Origin: Vibrio sp. RE88
GTDB taxonomy: Bacteria; Pseudomonadota; Gammaproteobacteria; Enterobacterales; Vibrionaceae
Length of the DNA stretch: 64,000 bases
Assembly (NCBI RefSeq): GCF_013113835.1
Contig: NZ_VTYQ01000002.1
Coordinates: 471,136-535,135, forward strand
Direction of reading: 5' to 3'
The notes below the pieces were generated by a model. The model was not told where the DNA came from and did no database searches. It saw nothing but the letters and a program-made list of their open reading frames with translations. Within the stretch, counting starts at the first letter, position 1; every line of letters begins with the position of its first letter. Shown here one piece after another: positions 26,723-36,482 of the stretch. The translations under genes were made by a program, and so were the position numbers.

Positions 26723-27724
26723 ATGCTTCCAGCTTTCTCTTTAAAACGATTTTTTATAATGGCCATTGCGGCGTGCTCGTTAATGTCGACTTCTTTGTCT
26801 GCCGCTGAAGCGCCTCTAAAACTGTGCGCACTCTACCCTCACCTTAAAGACTCGTACTGGCTGTCTGTAAACTATGGCATGGTGGACGAGGCGAAAAAAC
26901 TTGGGGTTGATTTGAAAGTACTCGAAGCAGGTGGATACCCAAATCAGGCTAAACAAAAAGAACAATTGGAAAACTGCCAGCGATGGAAGGCGGACGCCAT
27001 TATTCTGGGTACAGTCGCCCCGGATTTATACATGAACAATTTGCGCCAATTTGCAGGCGATGTTCCTGTTTTCGCGAGTGTTAATGAGCTGATTTTGGGT
27101 AGTCATTCGAGAAAACAGCTCAAAGGCGAAGTTGGTGTCGATTGGTATTGGATGGGTTATTACACAGGTCAATATTTGAAAGACAAGCACCCCCAAGGTT
27201 CCGGGATTAAAAAGATTGTTTTGCTCCCCGGTCCAGATTCTAGCGGTGGGACCAAGCCTGTTATCCGCGGTTTTCTCAGTGCAATTGAAGACAGTGATAT
27301 TCAGATTGTGGAAACCTACTGGGCAGATAATGATAAAGAGCTTCAGCGAAACCTTGTCCAGCAATCTATCGAGCGCGAAGACCTTGACTATATAGTTGGT
27401 AGCGCTGTAGCCATTGAAGCGGCGATCAGCGAGTTAAGGACAGCAGGAAAAACGGACCAGATAGGGCTCATTTCGACTTATCTCAGTCACGGCGTTTATC
27501 GTGGGCTGCTGAGAAATCGCGTGGAATTTGCGCCTACTGACAAAATGGTTAAACAAGGTCGATTATCTGTAAAACAAGCGGTAAGCTATCTGAAAGGTCA
27601 ACCTTACGAGAACAGTGAAGCTCCGATCATTGAGGCACTGACACCTAAAAACTTAAAACCTCAGGTGATATCAGACTCGTTGTCTCCATCAGAGTATCGA
27701 CCAACATTTTACGTAAATAATTAG
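26723..27724 (+). CDS. torT: Periplasmic TMAO-sensing protein TorT
   Basis: 333 residues, type I periplasmic-binding-protein fold. N-terminal signal (hydrophobic stretch [18 protein letters not shown]). Conserved features include [50 protein letters not shown] and [10 protein letters not shown]. TorT binds TMAO and signals through TorS. The annotated ATG (26723) and an internal ATG (26759) both lack a strong ribosome-binding site. Only 22 bp separate it from mgsA. Confidence 0.88.
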   Translation: MLPAFSLKRFFIMAIAACSLMSTSLSAAEAPLKLCALYPHLKDSYWLSVNYGMVDEAKKLGVDLKVLEAGGYPNQAKQKEQLENCQRWKADAIILGTVAPDLYMNNLRQFAGDVPVFASVNELILGSHSRKQLKGEVGVDWYWMGYYTGQYLKDKHPQGSGIKKIVLLPGPDSSGGTKPVIRGFLSAIEDSDIQIVETYWADNDKELQRNLVQQSIEREDLDYIVGSAVAIEAAISELRTAGKTDQIGLISTYLSHGVYRGLLRNRVEFAPTDKMVKQGRLSVKQAVSYLKGQPYENSEAPIIEALTPKNLKPQVISDSLSPSEYRPTFYVNN

Positions 27725-27746
27725 AAATATTAGGGAACAATCTAGA

Positions 27747-28202
27747 ATGCAGAAAACAACTCGCACTATGCCTGCACACAAACATGTTGCTCTTGTTGCT
27801 CATGATAACTGTAAACCTGAGCTACTTCGCTGGGTTACTGAGCACAAAGAGAAGCTTCAACGCCACTTCCTGTACGCGACCGGCACAACAGGCTCGATGC
27901 TGAGTAAAGAAACAGGCCTAGCCATCAAAAGCATGATTTCCGGACCGATGGGCGGCGACCAACAACTTGGGGCCCTGATTTCGGAAGGAAAAATAGACAT
28001 GCTTATCTTCTTCTGGGATCCACTTAATGCCGTACCACATGACCCTGATGTAAAAGCCCTACTCCGTATCGCGAGTGTGTGGAACATCCCCGTCGCCACT
28101 AACCGCGCAACGGCTAACTTCCTAATCGAATCTGATCTAATCGAATCTGAAGTCGACATCGAAATTCCAGATTACGAAGCTTATCTTGCAGATCGAATTT
28201 AA
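27747..28202 (+). CDS. mgsA: Methylglyoxal synthase MgsA
   Basis: 151 residues. Converts dihydroxyacetone phosphate to methylglyoxal and phosphate. Motifs: [41 protein letters not shown] with catalytic D71, and [25 protein letters not shown] lies about 10 nt before the ATG. It closely follows torT and ends at a terminator. It may be an aldehyde source relevant to the nearby yqhD-type detoxification, which is inference only. Confidence 0.96.
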   Translation: MQKTTRTMPAHKHVALVAHDNCKPELLRWVTEHKEKLQRHFLYATGTTGSMLSKETGLAIKSMISGPMGGDQQLGALISEGKIDMLIFFWDPLNAVPHDPDVKALLRIASVWNIPVATNRATANFLIESDLIESEVDIEIPDYEAYLADRI

Positions 28203-28213
28203 GACCATCAAAC

Positions 28214-28242
28214 AAAGGGCTTTATTGTATAGAGCCCTTTTT
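28214..28242 (+). terminator. Terminator after mgsA
   Basis: AAAGGGCT and AGCCCTTT pair around an 11-nt loop and are followed by T residues. Confidence 0.85.
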
Positions 28243-28326
28243 GCTCTACAGCCTTACGCTTAACTGAGTAGTTCTAATATTGCCCCTCAGAACACCCAGC
28301 TCGCAATCATTTAATAAGGTAAAACG

Positions 28327-28953
28327 ATGTCACTTATCAACGAACAATTACAAAAACTCAAAGTCATTCCAGTCATCGCTATTGAAGATGCAAAAGATAT
28401 TATCCCTCTGGGAAAAGTGCTGGCAGACAACGGATTACCAGCGGCTGAAATCACATTTCGCTCAGAGGCTGCTATTGAAGCAATACGTTTACTTAGAGAA
28501 TCTCAACCTGAGATGCTAATCGGTGCAGGCACCGTACTTAATAGAGAGCAAGCCATTGCCGCTAAGGAAGCCGGTGCAACTTTTATTGTCTCACCAGGAT
28601 TTAATCCGAATACCGTTAAGGCCTGCCAGGAAATTGGAATTGATATTATACCGGGCGTAAATAACCCAAGTACCATTGAAGCGGCTCTAGAAATGGGTCT
28701 TACGACACTAAAATTTTTCCCAGCGGAAGCTTCAGGTGGTGTGAACATGGTGAAAGCTTTGCTTGCTCCATATTCCGATGTCAGCCTAATGCCAACAGGT
28801 GGCATTAACGCTAACAACATCCAAGAATACCTTTCTATTCCAAGAGTCTTAGCTTGTGGTGGCACATGGATGGTCGACAAAAAACTTGTCGAAGAAAAAA
28901 ACTGGGATGAACTCGCTAGACTAACACGAGAAGCGGTCCAGCTAGTTAAATAG
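28327..28953 (+). CDS. eda: KHG/KDPG aldolase Eda
   Basis: 208 residues. Cleaves 2-keto-3-deoxy-6-phosphogluconate to pyruvate and glyceraldehyde 3-phosphate in the Entner-Doudoroff pathway. Catalytic E41 and R45 in AEITFRSEAA, GAGTVLNREQA, and Schiff-base K129 in LKFFPAEASGG. AAGGT lies about 7 nt before the ATG. Transcribed alone; edd is not in the window. Confidence 0.95.
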   Translation: MSLINEQLQKLKVIPVIAIEDAKDIIPLGKVLADNGLPAAEITFRSEAAIEAIRLLRESQPEMLIGAGTVLNREQAIAAKEAGATFIVSPGFNPNTVKACQEIGIDIIPGVNNPSTIEAALEMGLTTLKFFPAEASGGVNMVKALLAPYSDVSLMPTGGINANNIQEYLSIPRVLACGGTWMVDKKLVEEKNWDELARLTREAVQLVK

Positions 28954-29230
28954 AAAATAGGTACGCATTAGCACGCTCCTACTTGAGGGCGTGTCACTTC
29001 TAAATAGCGACACTTTCGACGCTGTTCGACGCAAATTCAATGGCCAGCGCAGTCAATTTTATGAATTCACTCTCATAGTTAATGAAAATCTCTCAAACCG
29101 GGCATATTCAAGAGATTGTTCAACTAAAATAGCATTGCATACAGATAATCTAGCTATTAAGCTGATTAACAATAATTAAAAAGACTTAATCGGACTAAGA
29201 ATTTTAGTCCTTTTTGCTGCGGGAGCATTC
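28954..29230 (+). other. Intergenic stretch with hairpins; possible small RNA or eda 3' UTR
   Basis: No convincing ORF. It contains an imperfect stem at 28971-28992, a direct repeat TTCGACGC twice near 29017-29034, a 7-bp stem AATCTCT/AGAGATT (29087-29117), and a terminator at 29192-29215. A transcript from eda or an internal promoter would end there, just before the next ATG. Confidence 0.35.
29192..29215 (+). terminator. Intrinsic terminator upstream of the zinc-ribbon gene
   Basis: GGACTAA and TTAGTCC pair around GAATT and are followed by TTTTT. It sits only 16 bp before the next start codon. Confidence 0.75.
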
Positions 29231-29428
29231 ATGGAATCAAACCAAGACGAACAAGTACTGTGTTGCCCGCTATGTGGCAGTGAGGAATACCTTCTGTCAG
29301 AAACAGACAGTATGTTATGTGCTCAATGTGGTACGTTTTTCGAAGATATTAAACAGGTTGTGGTCACTCAGCCCATCGTGACACCTAAAGTGACCAAACT
29401 TATCAGCGTTAATCAATACGTTATTTAA
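29231..29428 (+). CDS. Small zinc-ribbon protein
   Basis: 65 residues with two CPxCG-like knuckles, CPLCGSEE and CAQCGTFF, 21 residues apart, forming a four-cysteine zinc ribbon. GGGAG lies 6 nt before the ATG. The C-terminal third (VVVTQPIVTPKVTKL) is unassigned. Role unknown; convergent with the YieH-like gene with only 3 bp between stops. Confidence 0.7.
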   Translation: MESNQDEQVLCCPLCGSEEYLLSETDSMLCAQCGTFFEDIKQVVVTQPIVTPKVTKLISVNQYVI

Positions 29429-29431
29429 CGA

Positions 29432-30079
29432 TTAAACCAACGCTTCTAAATCCCTCAAACCTGTAATCCTGACGACTTTTTCCGAATGTATTTTATCGTT
29501 AAGGCCAACCAAGTGGACGGTCTTAACGCCAGCGCGAATTCCTGCTTCCAGCCCCTTTGGTGTGTCGTCTACATAAATGCATTCATTCAGTTTGAAGCCC
29601 ATATTCATTGCGCTGTATTGCACTAAATCAGGTTCGGGTTTCCAACTATTGGTATCAAATGCAGAAAAGATTTTACCTTTGAAGTAAGGCAGCAAGCCGG
29701 TGATTTGTAGTGTTTTTTCTATCTTGGTTTTAGGGCCGTTAGACGCAACACAGTACTCTATCCCTTTGGCTTCAAGGCATTTGATGACATCAAATACACC
29801 GTCCATAGGTTTCAAATGCGCCTCAAACAGTTGTTCGAGTACTTCACGGTAAACAGGCTCTAGTTCATCAAGAGAAACAGAAAGGCCAAGCCGGTCTCGC
29901 ATGTCGGTAAGAATATCGGCAAGCTTCCCCCCCTCAAAGTGCTCTATCGCCATATCCAACGATAGATGGACATCGTAACGATTAAAGACATCGCACAACG
30001 CCTGACAACATAATCGTTCACTATCTACTAGAGTACCGTCACAATCGAATATCACACACTGAGTTTGAGGTTTACCCAT
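29432..30079 (-). CDS. HAD phosphatase, YieH-like (6-phosphogluconate phosphatase)
   Basis: 215 residues. HAD motif I is IFDCDGTLVDSE; motif II is VASNGPKTK; motif III/IV is KPEPDLV and YVDDTPKGLEAGI. The overall pattern resembles E. coli YieH, which hydrolyses 6-phosphogluconate, but other small phosphoesters are possible. AAGGAAG lies 4 nt before the ATG. Stands alone. Confidence 0.85.
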   Translation of the reverse strand: MGKPQTQCVIFDCDGTLVDSERLCCQALCDVFNRYDVHLSLDMAIEHFEGGKLADILTDMRDRLGLSVSLDELEPVYREVLEQLFEAHLKPMDGVFDVIKCLEAKGIEYCVASNGPKTKIEKTLQITGLLPYFKGKIFSAFDTNSWKPEPDLVQYSAMNMGFKLNECIYVDDTPKGLEAGIRAGVKTVHLVGLNDKIHSEKVVRITGLRDLEALV

Positions 30080-30336
30080 TCCGTCTTCCTTTCTTAACGT
30101 ACTTCGTAAAATACTATTCCAGGCTATCGAGATTGAAATGATGGGGTTAACACTTCAAATAAATGTAACTTAATTCATGACAAAAACACCGAGCTTGTCA
30201 CTAAATTATGCTCTAATTGTATGAATTTAATACTAATGACACAAAGAACATCAGAGCGCTGACTAGGCGAAATAGATCAAAACTGGTAGCGACTGTGGAT
30301 GTTTAGAAATGGCTAATTGTGTATAGGAGTGTGGAG

Positions 30337-30837
30337 TTAAGATTCAATGTATATCGTTTCGCAATTTGTTTCTTCTAACGTCGAGTGCGTTAATAAGGAG
30401 GCAACGAATTCATCTTTATTGCCTGATAAACTCACAACATCTGATACTAAGAGGTCTTGCTCCGTTCTGGTAATGATTGCAGCAGCGGATGGCTCTCCAT
30501 TTTGAAAACCAACATAAAGATCACATGGCTCTGAGAAGATTATCTGACTCAAAAACTCAACGATTAACTCTTGCTCATTCTGCTCTTCCCATCTTTTAGA
30601 CTGAAGCAGAGAGAACATGACGGTGAGGCGATGAAAATCGACTTTAAAGATATCTTGCTCTGAAAACGCTGTACTAGGCTCAGGAAGGCTTACTAAGGTT
30701 TCAAACTGGCTATCTTGGCTTTTCGCCATATATAGCTGCCGCCCCGCTAAGCTTTCTTTGGTTGGAAACTCAACATCAATATGCTGGCTTAGCCATTGGT
30801 TTTTAGTTTCAACAATCGAAATTGCACTATTGCTCAT
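30337..30837 (-). CDS. Hypothetical protein, perhaps a degenerate GNAT fold
   Basis: 166 residues, no signal peptide or membrane segment. Not recognised. The C-terminal half (YVGFQNGEPSAAAIITR, then DLLVSDVVSL) resembles the central strands of a GNAT acetyltransferase, but the acetyl-CoA loop (R/QxxGxG/A) is absent. Weak ribosome-binding site. The upstream neighbour creA is divergent. A 257-bp gap follows to yieH with no clear terminator. Confidence 0.6.
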   Translation of the reverse strand: MSNSAISIVETKNQWLSQHIDVEFPTKESLAGRQLYMAKSQDSQFETLVSLPEPSTAFSEQDIFKVDFHRLTVMFSLLQSKRWEEQNEQELIVEFLSQIIFSEPCDLYVGFQNGEPSAAAIITRTEQDLLVSDVVSLSGNKDEFVASLLTHSTLEETNCETIYIES

Positions 30838-30984
30838 ATCTGGAAACGCTGTTCTTTAACGGGATTACCGTGAAGCTTAGCGATAACGATCTGATGTCTC
30901 AAGTATTTTAAGGATATCTGGCGATTTCTGTGTCAAACTAGCCCAATTGACTAACGGAATATCATCATTGGGACAAATAACACC

Positions 30985-31455
30985 ATGTTAAGGAAAGTTG
31001 CGATCGTATCTCTTTTAGCGCTCGGGTTGACCGCCTGTGACAATAACGAAGTGGGCGATGTCAGTCTGGGTTTATTCACCATGAAAGACATTAAACTCAA
31101 TCACCTCAAAGATCCTGTCGTCACAGGAGTCACTTGCCACATCGCTTCCATCGAAGCAGACTTCAGCTTGGCTGATCCAAGTGACAGTTCAATTTCTTGT
31201 CGTCAAACGGGTGAAATCACACCGGAAATGATTGCGGCAATCGATAAGTCCAAAAATGGCGAAGTAGTGTTTAAAAAGTCCAAAAGTATTTTCTTTAAGA
31301 GCATGAAGGTTCGCCGGATTTTCGATTCAGAAAACCAGACTCTGATGTATCTGTCTTATTCTACAAAAGAGACATCGGGTAGCTTTAAGCACAGCCTTTC
31401 TACGGTGCCTTTATGGGGTACCAAAGCCTATGGCATCCATACGACTGAAAAGTAG
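30985..31455 (+). CDS. creA: CreA-family protein (lipoprotein-like)
   Basis: 156 residues. N-terminal signal with lipobox LTAC, cysteine at 18 (LLALGLTACDNNE). Conserved body VGDVSLGLFTMKDIKLNHLKD, GVTCHIASIEA, ISCRQTGEI, FFKSMKVRRIFD and SFKHSLSTVPLWG matches CreA. Function of CreA is unknown despite the name linking it to creBCD, which is absent here. Ends at a strong terminator. Confidence 0.88.
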   Translation: MLRKVAIVSLLALGLTACDNNEVGDVSLGLFTMKDIKLNHLKDPVVTGVTCHIASIEADFSLADPSDSSISCRQTGEITPEMIAAIDKSKNGEVVFKKSKSIFFKSMKVRRIFDSENQTLMYLSYSTKETSGSFKHSLSTVPLWGTKAYGIHTTEK

Positions 31456-31460
31456 TTGAA

Positions 31461-31495
31461 AAAAGAGCCAAACATGTCAGTTTGGCTCTTTTTTG
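31461..31495 (+). terminator. Terminator after creA
   Basis: A 12-13-bp stem (AAAAGAGCCAAAC arm) around ATGTCA, followed by a T run. Confidence 0.9.
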
Positions 31496-31566
31496 TGTAA
31501 TAAAAATGAAAGCGATCTTACATTGATGTGATATGATGCGCGAAAATTTCCAACCCCATTCTAAAA

Positions 31567-32871
31567 ATGAAGTTTCCTGGACAGCGCAAATCTAAGCACT
31601 ACTTCCCTACTCACGCTCGTGATCCACTTGTCAACCAAATGAAGCAAACGCCAAAGCTTTACCGACCTATTATTGTCGGCGTTGGTCAAACAATTGTTGA
31701 TATTGAAGCTCGTGTCGACGATGACTTCCTAGCTAAGCACGACTTGAGTAAAGGTCATTCTCTGGTCTTAGAAGAGAGTAAAGCAGACGCATTATATGAA
31801 GAGCTGGTAAAGCGTGAACTCATTACTCACCAATACCCTGGTGATACGATTGGTAACACACTTCACAACTACTCAGTGTTGGCGGACAGCAAATCTGTCC
31901 TGTTGGGTGTAATGTCTAAGAACATTGAAGTAGGTTCTTTTGCTTACCGCTATCTATGTCGCACTTCTTCTCGCATGAACCTAAACCACCTCCAAATGGT
32001 AGAAGGTTCTATCGGCCGCTGTTACACACTAATCTCAGAAAATGGCGAGCGTACGTTTGCTATTAATGAAGGCCACATGAACAAACTGCGTCCGGATAGT
32101 ATTCCTGAAGACGTATTTGATAAAGCGTCTGCATTAATTGTGTCTTCATATCTGATGCGTGGAAATCCGGAAGATCCAATGCCGCAAGCAGTTGCCCGCG
32201 CTATCGAGATTGCTAAGTCTAAAAATGTACCTGTTGTACTGACTCTTGGTACAAAGTGGGTCATTGAAGGCAATGCGGAGTGGTGGCAAAACTACATTAA
32301 AGAAAACATTTCTATCGTTGCAATGAACGAAGAAGAAGGTGAAGCTCTGACTGGCGAAAAAGATCCGCTTCTTGCTGCAGATAAAGCATTGGAATGGGTT
32401 GATCTTGTATTGTGTACGTCTGGCCCAGTAGGCCTTTATATGGCAGGCTACACCGAAGAATCAGTCAAGCGTACTACTGAGCTACCGTTACTGCCGGGTA
32501 ACATTCCAGAGTTCAACAAGTACGAATTTAGCCGAGCTATGCGTAAAAGCGACTGCGCGACACCAGTAAAAGTGTATTCTCATATTGGTCCATACCTAGG
32601 CGGACCACTAGAAATCAAGAATACCAACGGTGCTGGAGACGCAGCACTGTCGGCACTTTTGCATGATATGGCGGCCAACAGCCACCACCAAGTAAACGTA
32701 CCAAACTCATCGAAGCATGATCAGCCTTACCTGACCTATTCTTCTCTGTCTCAAATCTGTAAGTACGCGAACCGAGTAAGCTACGAAGTGTTAACCCAAC
32801 ACTCACCTCGTTTAAGCCGCGCACTGCCTGAACGTGAAGACAGCCTTGAAGAAACGTATTGGGACAGGTAA
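31567..32871 (+). CDS. gsk: Inosine-guanosine kinase Gsk
   Basis: 434 residues, PfkB superfamily, as in E. coli Gsk. Salvages inosine and guanosine to IMP and GMP. Start MKFPGQRKSKHYFPTHARDP; glycine-rich binding region VVGVGQTIVDIE-like at 36-48 (IIVGVGQTIVDIEARV); YPGDTIGNTLHNYSVL; terminal PfkB signature with catalytic Asp in NTNGAGDAALSALLHD. Stands alone; shares a terminator with the convergent HAD gene. Confidence 0.95.
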   Translation: MKFPGQRKSKHYFPTHARDPLVNQMKQTPKLYRPIIVGVGQTIVDIEARVDDDFLAKHDLSKGHSLVLEESKADALYEELVKRELITHQYPGDTIGNTLHNYSVLADSKSVLLGVMSKNIEVGSFAYRYLCRTSSRMNLNHLQMVEGSIGRCYTLISENGERTFAINEGHMNKLRPDSIPEDVFDKASALIVSSYLMRGNPEDPMPQAVARAIEIAKSKNVPVVLTLGTKWVIEGNAEWWQNYIKENISIVAMNEEEGEALTGEKDPLLAADKALEWVDLVLCTSGPVGLYMAGYTEESVKRTTELPLLPGNIPEFNKYEFSRAMRKSDCATPVKVYSHIGPYLGGPLEIKNTNGAGDAALSALLHDMAANSHHQVNVPNSSKHDQPYLTYSSLSQICKYANRVSYEVLTQHSPRLSRALPEREDSLEETYWDR

Positions 32872-32880
32872 CAAACTAAA

Positions 32881-32906
32881 AAAGAGCCGCATAAATGCGG
32901 CTCTTT
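32881..32906. terminator. Bidirectional terminator gsk / HAD gene
   Basis: AAAGAGCCGCAT and ATGCGGCTCTTT pair around AA, with A and T runs on the flanks. Confidence 0.9.
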
Positions 32907-33512
32907 TTATTCTTGTGGGCAGGGATAGAAAACCAATCCACTGCTTTCAACCATAACACAATCCATTTTCGCTGCATGTGCCGCTTGCTTCCCTAGCTCT
33001 GTATCTTCAAAAACCACACATTCACTTGGCAATAAGTTAAGCTCTTGAGCCGCAATTAAAAACGTATCTGGATTAGGTTTGTGATGTTTAACATCCGTCG
33101 CAGTCACGACAGTATCCAGCTTATCAAGGATCTGGCTTTCTGATAGTAGCCGCATTGCGCTTTCTCGCTGACTGCCCGTCCCTACCGCAATCTTCTTTTT
33201 ACCGTAAAAATGATTGAGTACTTCATTTGTCGATTCGATAGGTAATCCAAAATCCTCCAGATCGCTGAACGTCTTCATTTTAAAGGTTGAAACGGCCATA
33301 GGGTCCAAGGTCAAACCGTGTTTCTTATTCACTTCAGCCGCTATTTTATAGCTTGGCATGCCACCTAGGCTATGAAGCCACTGCCGTGTGAAAGGAAACC
33401 CAAACTCAATGGCCGTTCTTTCCCACGCTTTCAGGTGTGCTGGCATGGTATCTATTAAAGTGCCATCCATATCAAAGATTAAACCTTGATATCGCTCCAA
33501 TTGTTTCAACAT
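32907..33512 (-). CDS. HAD phosphatase, YqaB / beta-phosphoglucomutase-like
   Basis: 201 residues from the ATG at 33510-33512; an upstream in-frame start adds 20 residues without family support. Motif I LIFDMDGTLIDTMPAH, cap helices, motif II VGTGSQRES, KPNPDTFL and VFEDTELGKQAA. Resembles E. coli YqaB, active on fructose 1-phosphate and 6-phosphogluconate. If it has that activity it would act on the FruR effector, which is inference. Confidence 0.85.
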   Translation of the reverse strand: MLKQLERYQGLIFDMDGTLIDTMPAHLKAWERTAIEFGFPFTRQWLHSLGGMPSYKIAAEVNKKHGLTLDPMAVSTFKMKTFSDLEDFGLPIESTNEVLNHFYGKKKIAVGTGSQRESAMRLLSESQILDKLDTVVTATDVKHHKPNPDTFLIAAQELNLLPSECVVFEDTELGKQAAHAAKMDCVMVESSGLVFYPCPQE

Positions 33513-33650
33513 TCTGATAATTACCACCTTTAATATTGCTAGTATCCATATTTTCTGGCCAGACCAGGTCAATTGATATATCTATAAATAGCAACTACTC
33601 TTCACAAAGAAGCTAATAAAACTAACCGCTCAATTTACTCAGGTACTCTC

Positions 33651-35414
33651 ATGAATATCAAGAATAAACTGTATTCATTAGGTGCAGTCGCCATTTTAGG
33701 GGTTGTATCATTACTTTTAGCAACCTCTCATTTCGCCCAGACCACCAATCAGCTCAATCATGCCAACTTGCTCGTCGCAAAATTAGAGATACGCCTTCTC
33801 AATCTCCGGCGTAATGAAAAAGACTTCCTACTTAGGAAAGACATGAAATATCTCGACAAGTTTAATAAGAATATGGATATCTTTCTTGATTTGGAATCTG
33901 AGCTTGCGCCAGTCCTTGATGATAACAGCCTGCCCTCAAGCTCGCAGGTACGACAAGATATCTTGAAGTACCAAACGGGATTTACCAAGTTAGTCAATGC
34001 ATTCGATGCACTTGGCCTCAAACCTGAAGATAAACTGCTTGGTGCGTACAATGAAGAGCTGAAGGCGCTAAAACCTTCTCTCTCGAGTGAGCAATTGGTT
34101 AACCTGTTTGAGTTTGATAAAAACGTAATTAAAGGTGAAGTCAAATCTCAGCTATTACCAAGCAATGCAAGTCAGCTTATATCGGCCGCGAATCAAGTTG
34201 TCTCTCAGAAGCGAATTATTGGCCTTAAGTACAATGAAGGTTTACTAGGCGATGCTCGCGGATTGTCTCATACCGTAGAAAAGCAATTTAAAACATTTGC
34301 CAGTGCCTTGGATGAGCAGAGCAATGCAACAAGAAATGAGCTTGCCTTAATCAAGCAAGGTGTCAGTGTTGCTGTCGTGGTATTTATTCTCGGCTTCATT
34401 TTCCAAATTTCTCGATCGATCAATCTACAAGTCGCAGCCCTTCTTTCCATAATTCAGGAAATCGCTCGCTCAAATAATGTTGCTCTTCGCTCTCAACTAT
34501 CAGGAAAAAATGAACTCGTATCCATCGGTAATTACTTCAACCGGTTACTAGATAAACTAGAAGCACTTATTTCTGGTACTCAATCGAAGTCTTCTGAGCT
34601 TACATATAGCACTCAAAGTATGCACAACGAGCTGCAAAGTGTGATTGAACAATTCCATGTGCAGGCAGATCACACGTCTACGATGGCAACCTCTGTTCAA
34701 GAAATGGTATCAACCATAAATGAGATTTCAGAAAGTACGGCGGTGGCGGTTGAAGGGGTTCAGCAAGCTTCAATCAATGCTCAGCATGGCAGAGAAGTTG
34801 TAGAAGAAACTGTGAAAAACATCAGCCAGCTGTCATCGATTCTGTCTGATAGCCAAGGTTCAATCAGCTCCTTAAACGATCATGTAGATAAAATTGGTGA
34901 TGCGGTTAATATCATCCAAGGTATTGCAGAGCAAACCAACTTATTAGCGCTTAATGCTGCTATCGAGGCGGCGCGTGCTGGTGAACAAGGACGAGGCTTT
35001 GCGGTTGTTGCCGACGAGGTTCGCGCGCTTGCAAGTAGAACACATCAATCTACTGAAGAAATTACAAAAGTCGTCACCGCTATCCAGACCCAAATGGCAA
35101 CAGTTGTGACCAATATAGATCAATGTAACGAGCAAGGACAACAAACACTAGGAGCTTCAGAAACATTGGATGAAAGCTTAGGTCAGATCATTACTGACAT
35201 GACCAATATTCAGGCTAACTCGGAACGAATAGCTTCTGCGATTGAAGAGCAAGGCATCGTTATGAACCAAGTAAGTGAGTCGATTACAGAGCTTAATAGC
35301 ATCTCCGAAGGGAACATGCACTCTGCTCAAAACTGCCTGAATGAAGTCGACAAAGTTTCTTTGCAAGCGAGTGAGATGGACCAAGCCGTAGCAGAATTCC
35401 AAACATCAAAATAG
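33651..35414 (+). CDS. Methyl-accepting chemotaxis protein
   Basis: 587 residues. Transmembrane helix near 8-28, helical periplasmic sensor (about 30-245, helical-bundle style with [16 protein letters not shown], as in HBM-type sensors), second helix near 238-258, HAMP (about 260-310) and a long signalling coiled coil with the conserved tip ([20 protein letters not shown] near 427-446, then [15 protein letters not shown]). Ligand unknown. No CheR-binding pentapeptide is obvious at the C-terminus (ends AVAEFQTSK). Confidence 0.95.
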   Translation: MNIKNKLYSLGAVAILGVVSLLLATSHFAQTTNQLNHANLLVAKLEIRLLNLRRNEKDFLLRKDMKYLDKFNKNMDIFLDLESELAPVLDDNSLPSSSQVRQDILKYQTGFTKLVNAFDALGLKPEDKLLGAYNEELKALKPSLSSEQLVNLFEFDKNVIKGEVKSQLLPSNASQLISAANQVVSQKRIIGLKYNEGLLGDARGLSHTVEKQFKTFASALDEQSNATRNELALIKQGVSVAVVVFILGFIFQISRSINLQVAALLSIIQEIARSNNVALRSQLSGKNELVSIGNYFNRLLDKLEALISGTQSKSSELTYSTQSMHNELQSVIEQFHVQADHTSTMATSVQEMVSTINEISESTAVAVEGVQQASINAQHGREVVEETVKNISQLSSILSDSQGSISSLNDHVDKIGDAVNIIQGIAEQTNLLALNAAIEAARAGEQGRGFAVVADEVRALASRTHQSTEEITKVVTAIQTQMATVVTNIDQCNEQGQQTLGASETLDESLGQIITDMTNIQANSERIASAIEEQGIVMNQVSESITELNSISEGNMHSAQNCLNEVDKVSLQASEMDQAVAEFQTSK

Positions 35415-35430
35415 AATTAGACAACAGGTA

Positions 35431-35460
35431 AAAAGCGCTTTTAAACAAAGCGCTTTTTTA
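35431..35460. terminator. Bidirectional terminator MCP / dsdC
   Basis: AAAAGCGCTTT and AAAGCGCTTTT pair around TAAAC and continue into T residues. Confidence 0.85.
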
Positions 35461-36399
35461 TTTGCATATTTGTAGCTGACGGGAGAGCCAATCCGCAAAA
35501 CACTTCTGCTTGACAGATAGCGTTCTTTGCACTCCAATAAGGTAATAATAATACCCTGATTTAATCAATCGGTTAGGAAAAGGCATCACAAGGTCGCCTC
35601 GCTCTATGTCTTCCTTCACTAAACTCCATCTCCCCATCGCAATCCCTGCCCCATGTTTTGCTGCACTTACTGCAAGAGTCGACTGATCAAATCCGACTGA
35701 CCGACAATTTTGTATATCAAACTCAGCGTAATGTTCATGCCAATATTTCCATTCATCGAGCTGAGAGTGAATGTGCCATGCCTGATTGTCATGCAATAGC
35801 GTGCAATGTGAGAGATCACGAGTCTCATCGTTTAGAGCGTATTGATTGGCATAATGTGGCGAGCAAACTGGGATCACATGTTCTTCATTTAGCTTTAAGC
35901 TCCAATTGGCGTCAGGGGTCACATTGCTATAGTAGATGGCGAGGTCAATACCATGCCGATTTAAATCAAGCGTGTCGTTGCCCGTGATCAGCTTGATGTC
36001 GATTGACGGATACTGTTTACAGAAGTCATGCAACCTTGGAACCAGCCAATCATGCGCAAAGGAAGGCCTAGAATAAACCGTCAAACCACCCGAGACATGA
36101 CCACTTTTTACCTGTTCAATACTGTTATTAAGTTGAGATAAAGCTAACGTCACAGATGCAAATAGTTGCTCGCCATTAGAAGTCAGTGTGACCTTACGAT
36201 GCTGACGTTCAAACAACTGAAGATTTAGCTCGTTCTCCAATTTGTTTATTTGATGAGAGACCGCACTGGGTGTTAAGCAAAGCTCATGCGCAGCCAAAGC
36301 GAAAGAGCCCAAACGTGCGGCGACTTCGAATGTATAAAGCTTAGAAAGCTGAATTCCGTTCAACTGAGTATTGATGCGCGTACTTGTATCAATTTTCAT
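35458..36399 (-). CDS. dsdC: LysR-family regulator, DsdC-like
   Basis: 313 residues. N-terminal HTH (SKLYTFEVAARLGSFALAAH, then ELCLTPSAVSHQINKLE) and a LysR substrate domain. Divergent from dsdA, the arrangement of E. coli dsdC/dsdA, where DsdC activates D-serine deaminase on D-serine. The gene name rests on this synteny and overall resemblance. A palindrome in the shared intergenic region is a candidate site. Confidence 0.85.
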   Translation of the reverse strand: MKIDTSTRINTQLNGIQLSKLYTFEVAARLGSFALAAHELCLTPSAVSHQINKLENELNLQLFERQHRKVTLTSNGEQLFASVTLALSQLNNSIEQVKSGHVSGGLTVYSRPSFAHDWLVPRLHDFCKQYPSIDIKLITGNDTLDLNRHGIDLAIYYSNVTPDANWSLKLNEEHVIPVCSPHYANQYALNDETRDLSHCTLLHDNQAWHIHSQLDEWKYWHEHYAEFDIQNCRSVGFDQSTLAVSAAKHGAGIAMGRWSLVKEDIERGDLVMPFPNRLIKSGYYYYLIGVQRTLSVKQKCFADWLSRQLQICK

Positions 36400-36482
36400 T
36401 TCTTAATGCTGGCTTCGCTTAAAGTGAATCAATTTATCTTATACGAACTAAATCTTAAATCTATAACTCTCTCTTAATTTGA

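Noticed and set aside
28991..29179. 62-codon ORF after eda starting with GTG
   Set aside because: No properly spaced ribosome-binding site, no recognisable domain, and it overlaps the predicted stem-loops of the non-coding stretch.
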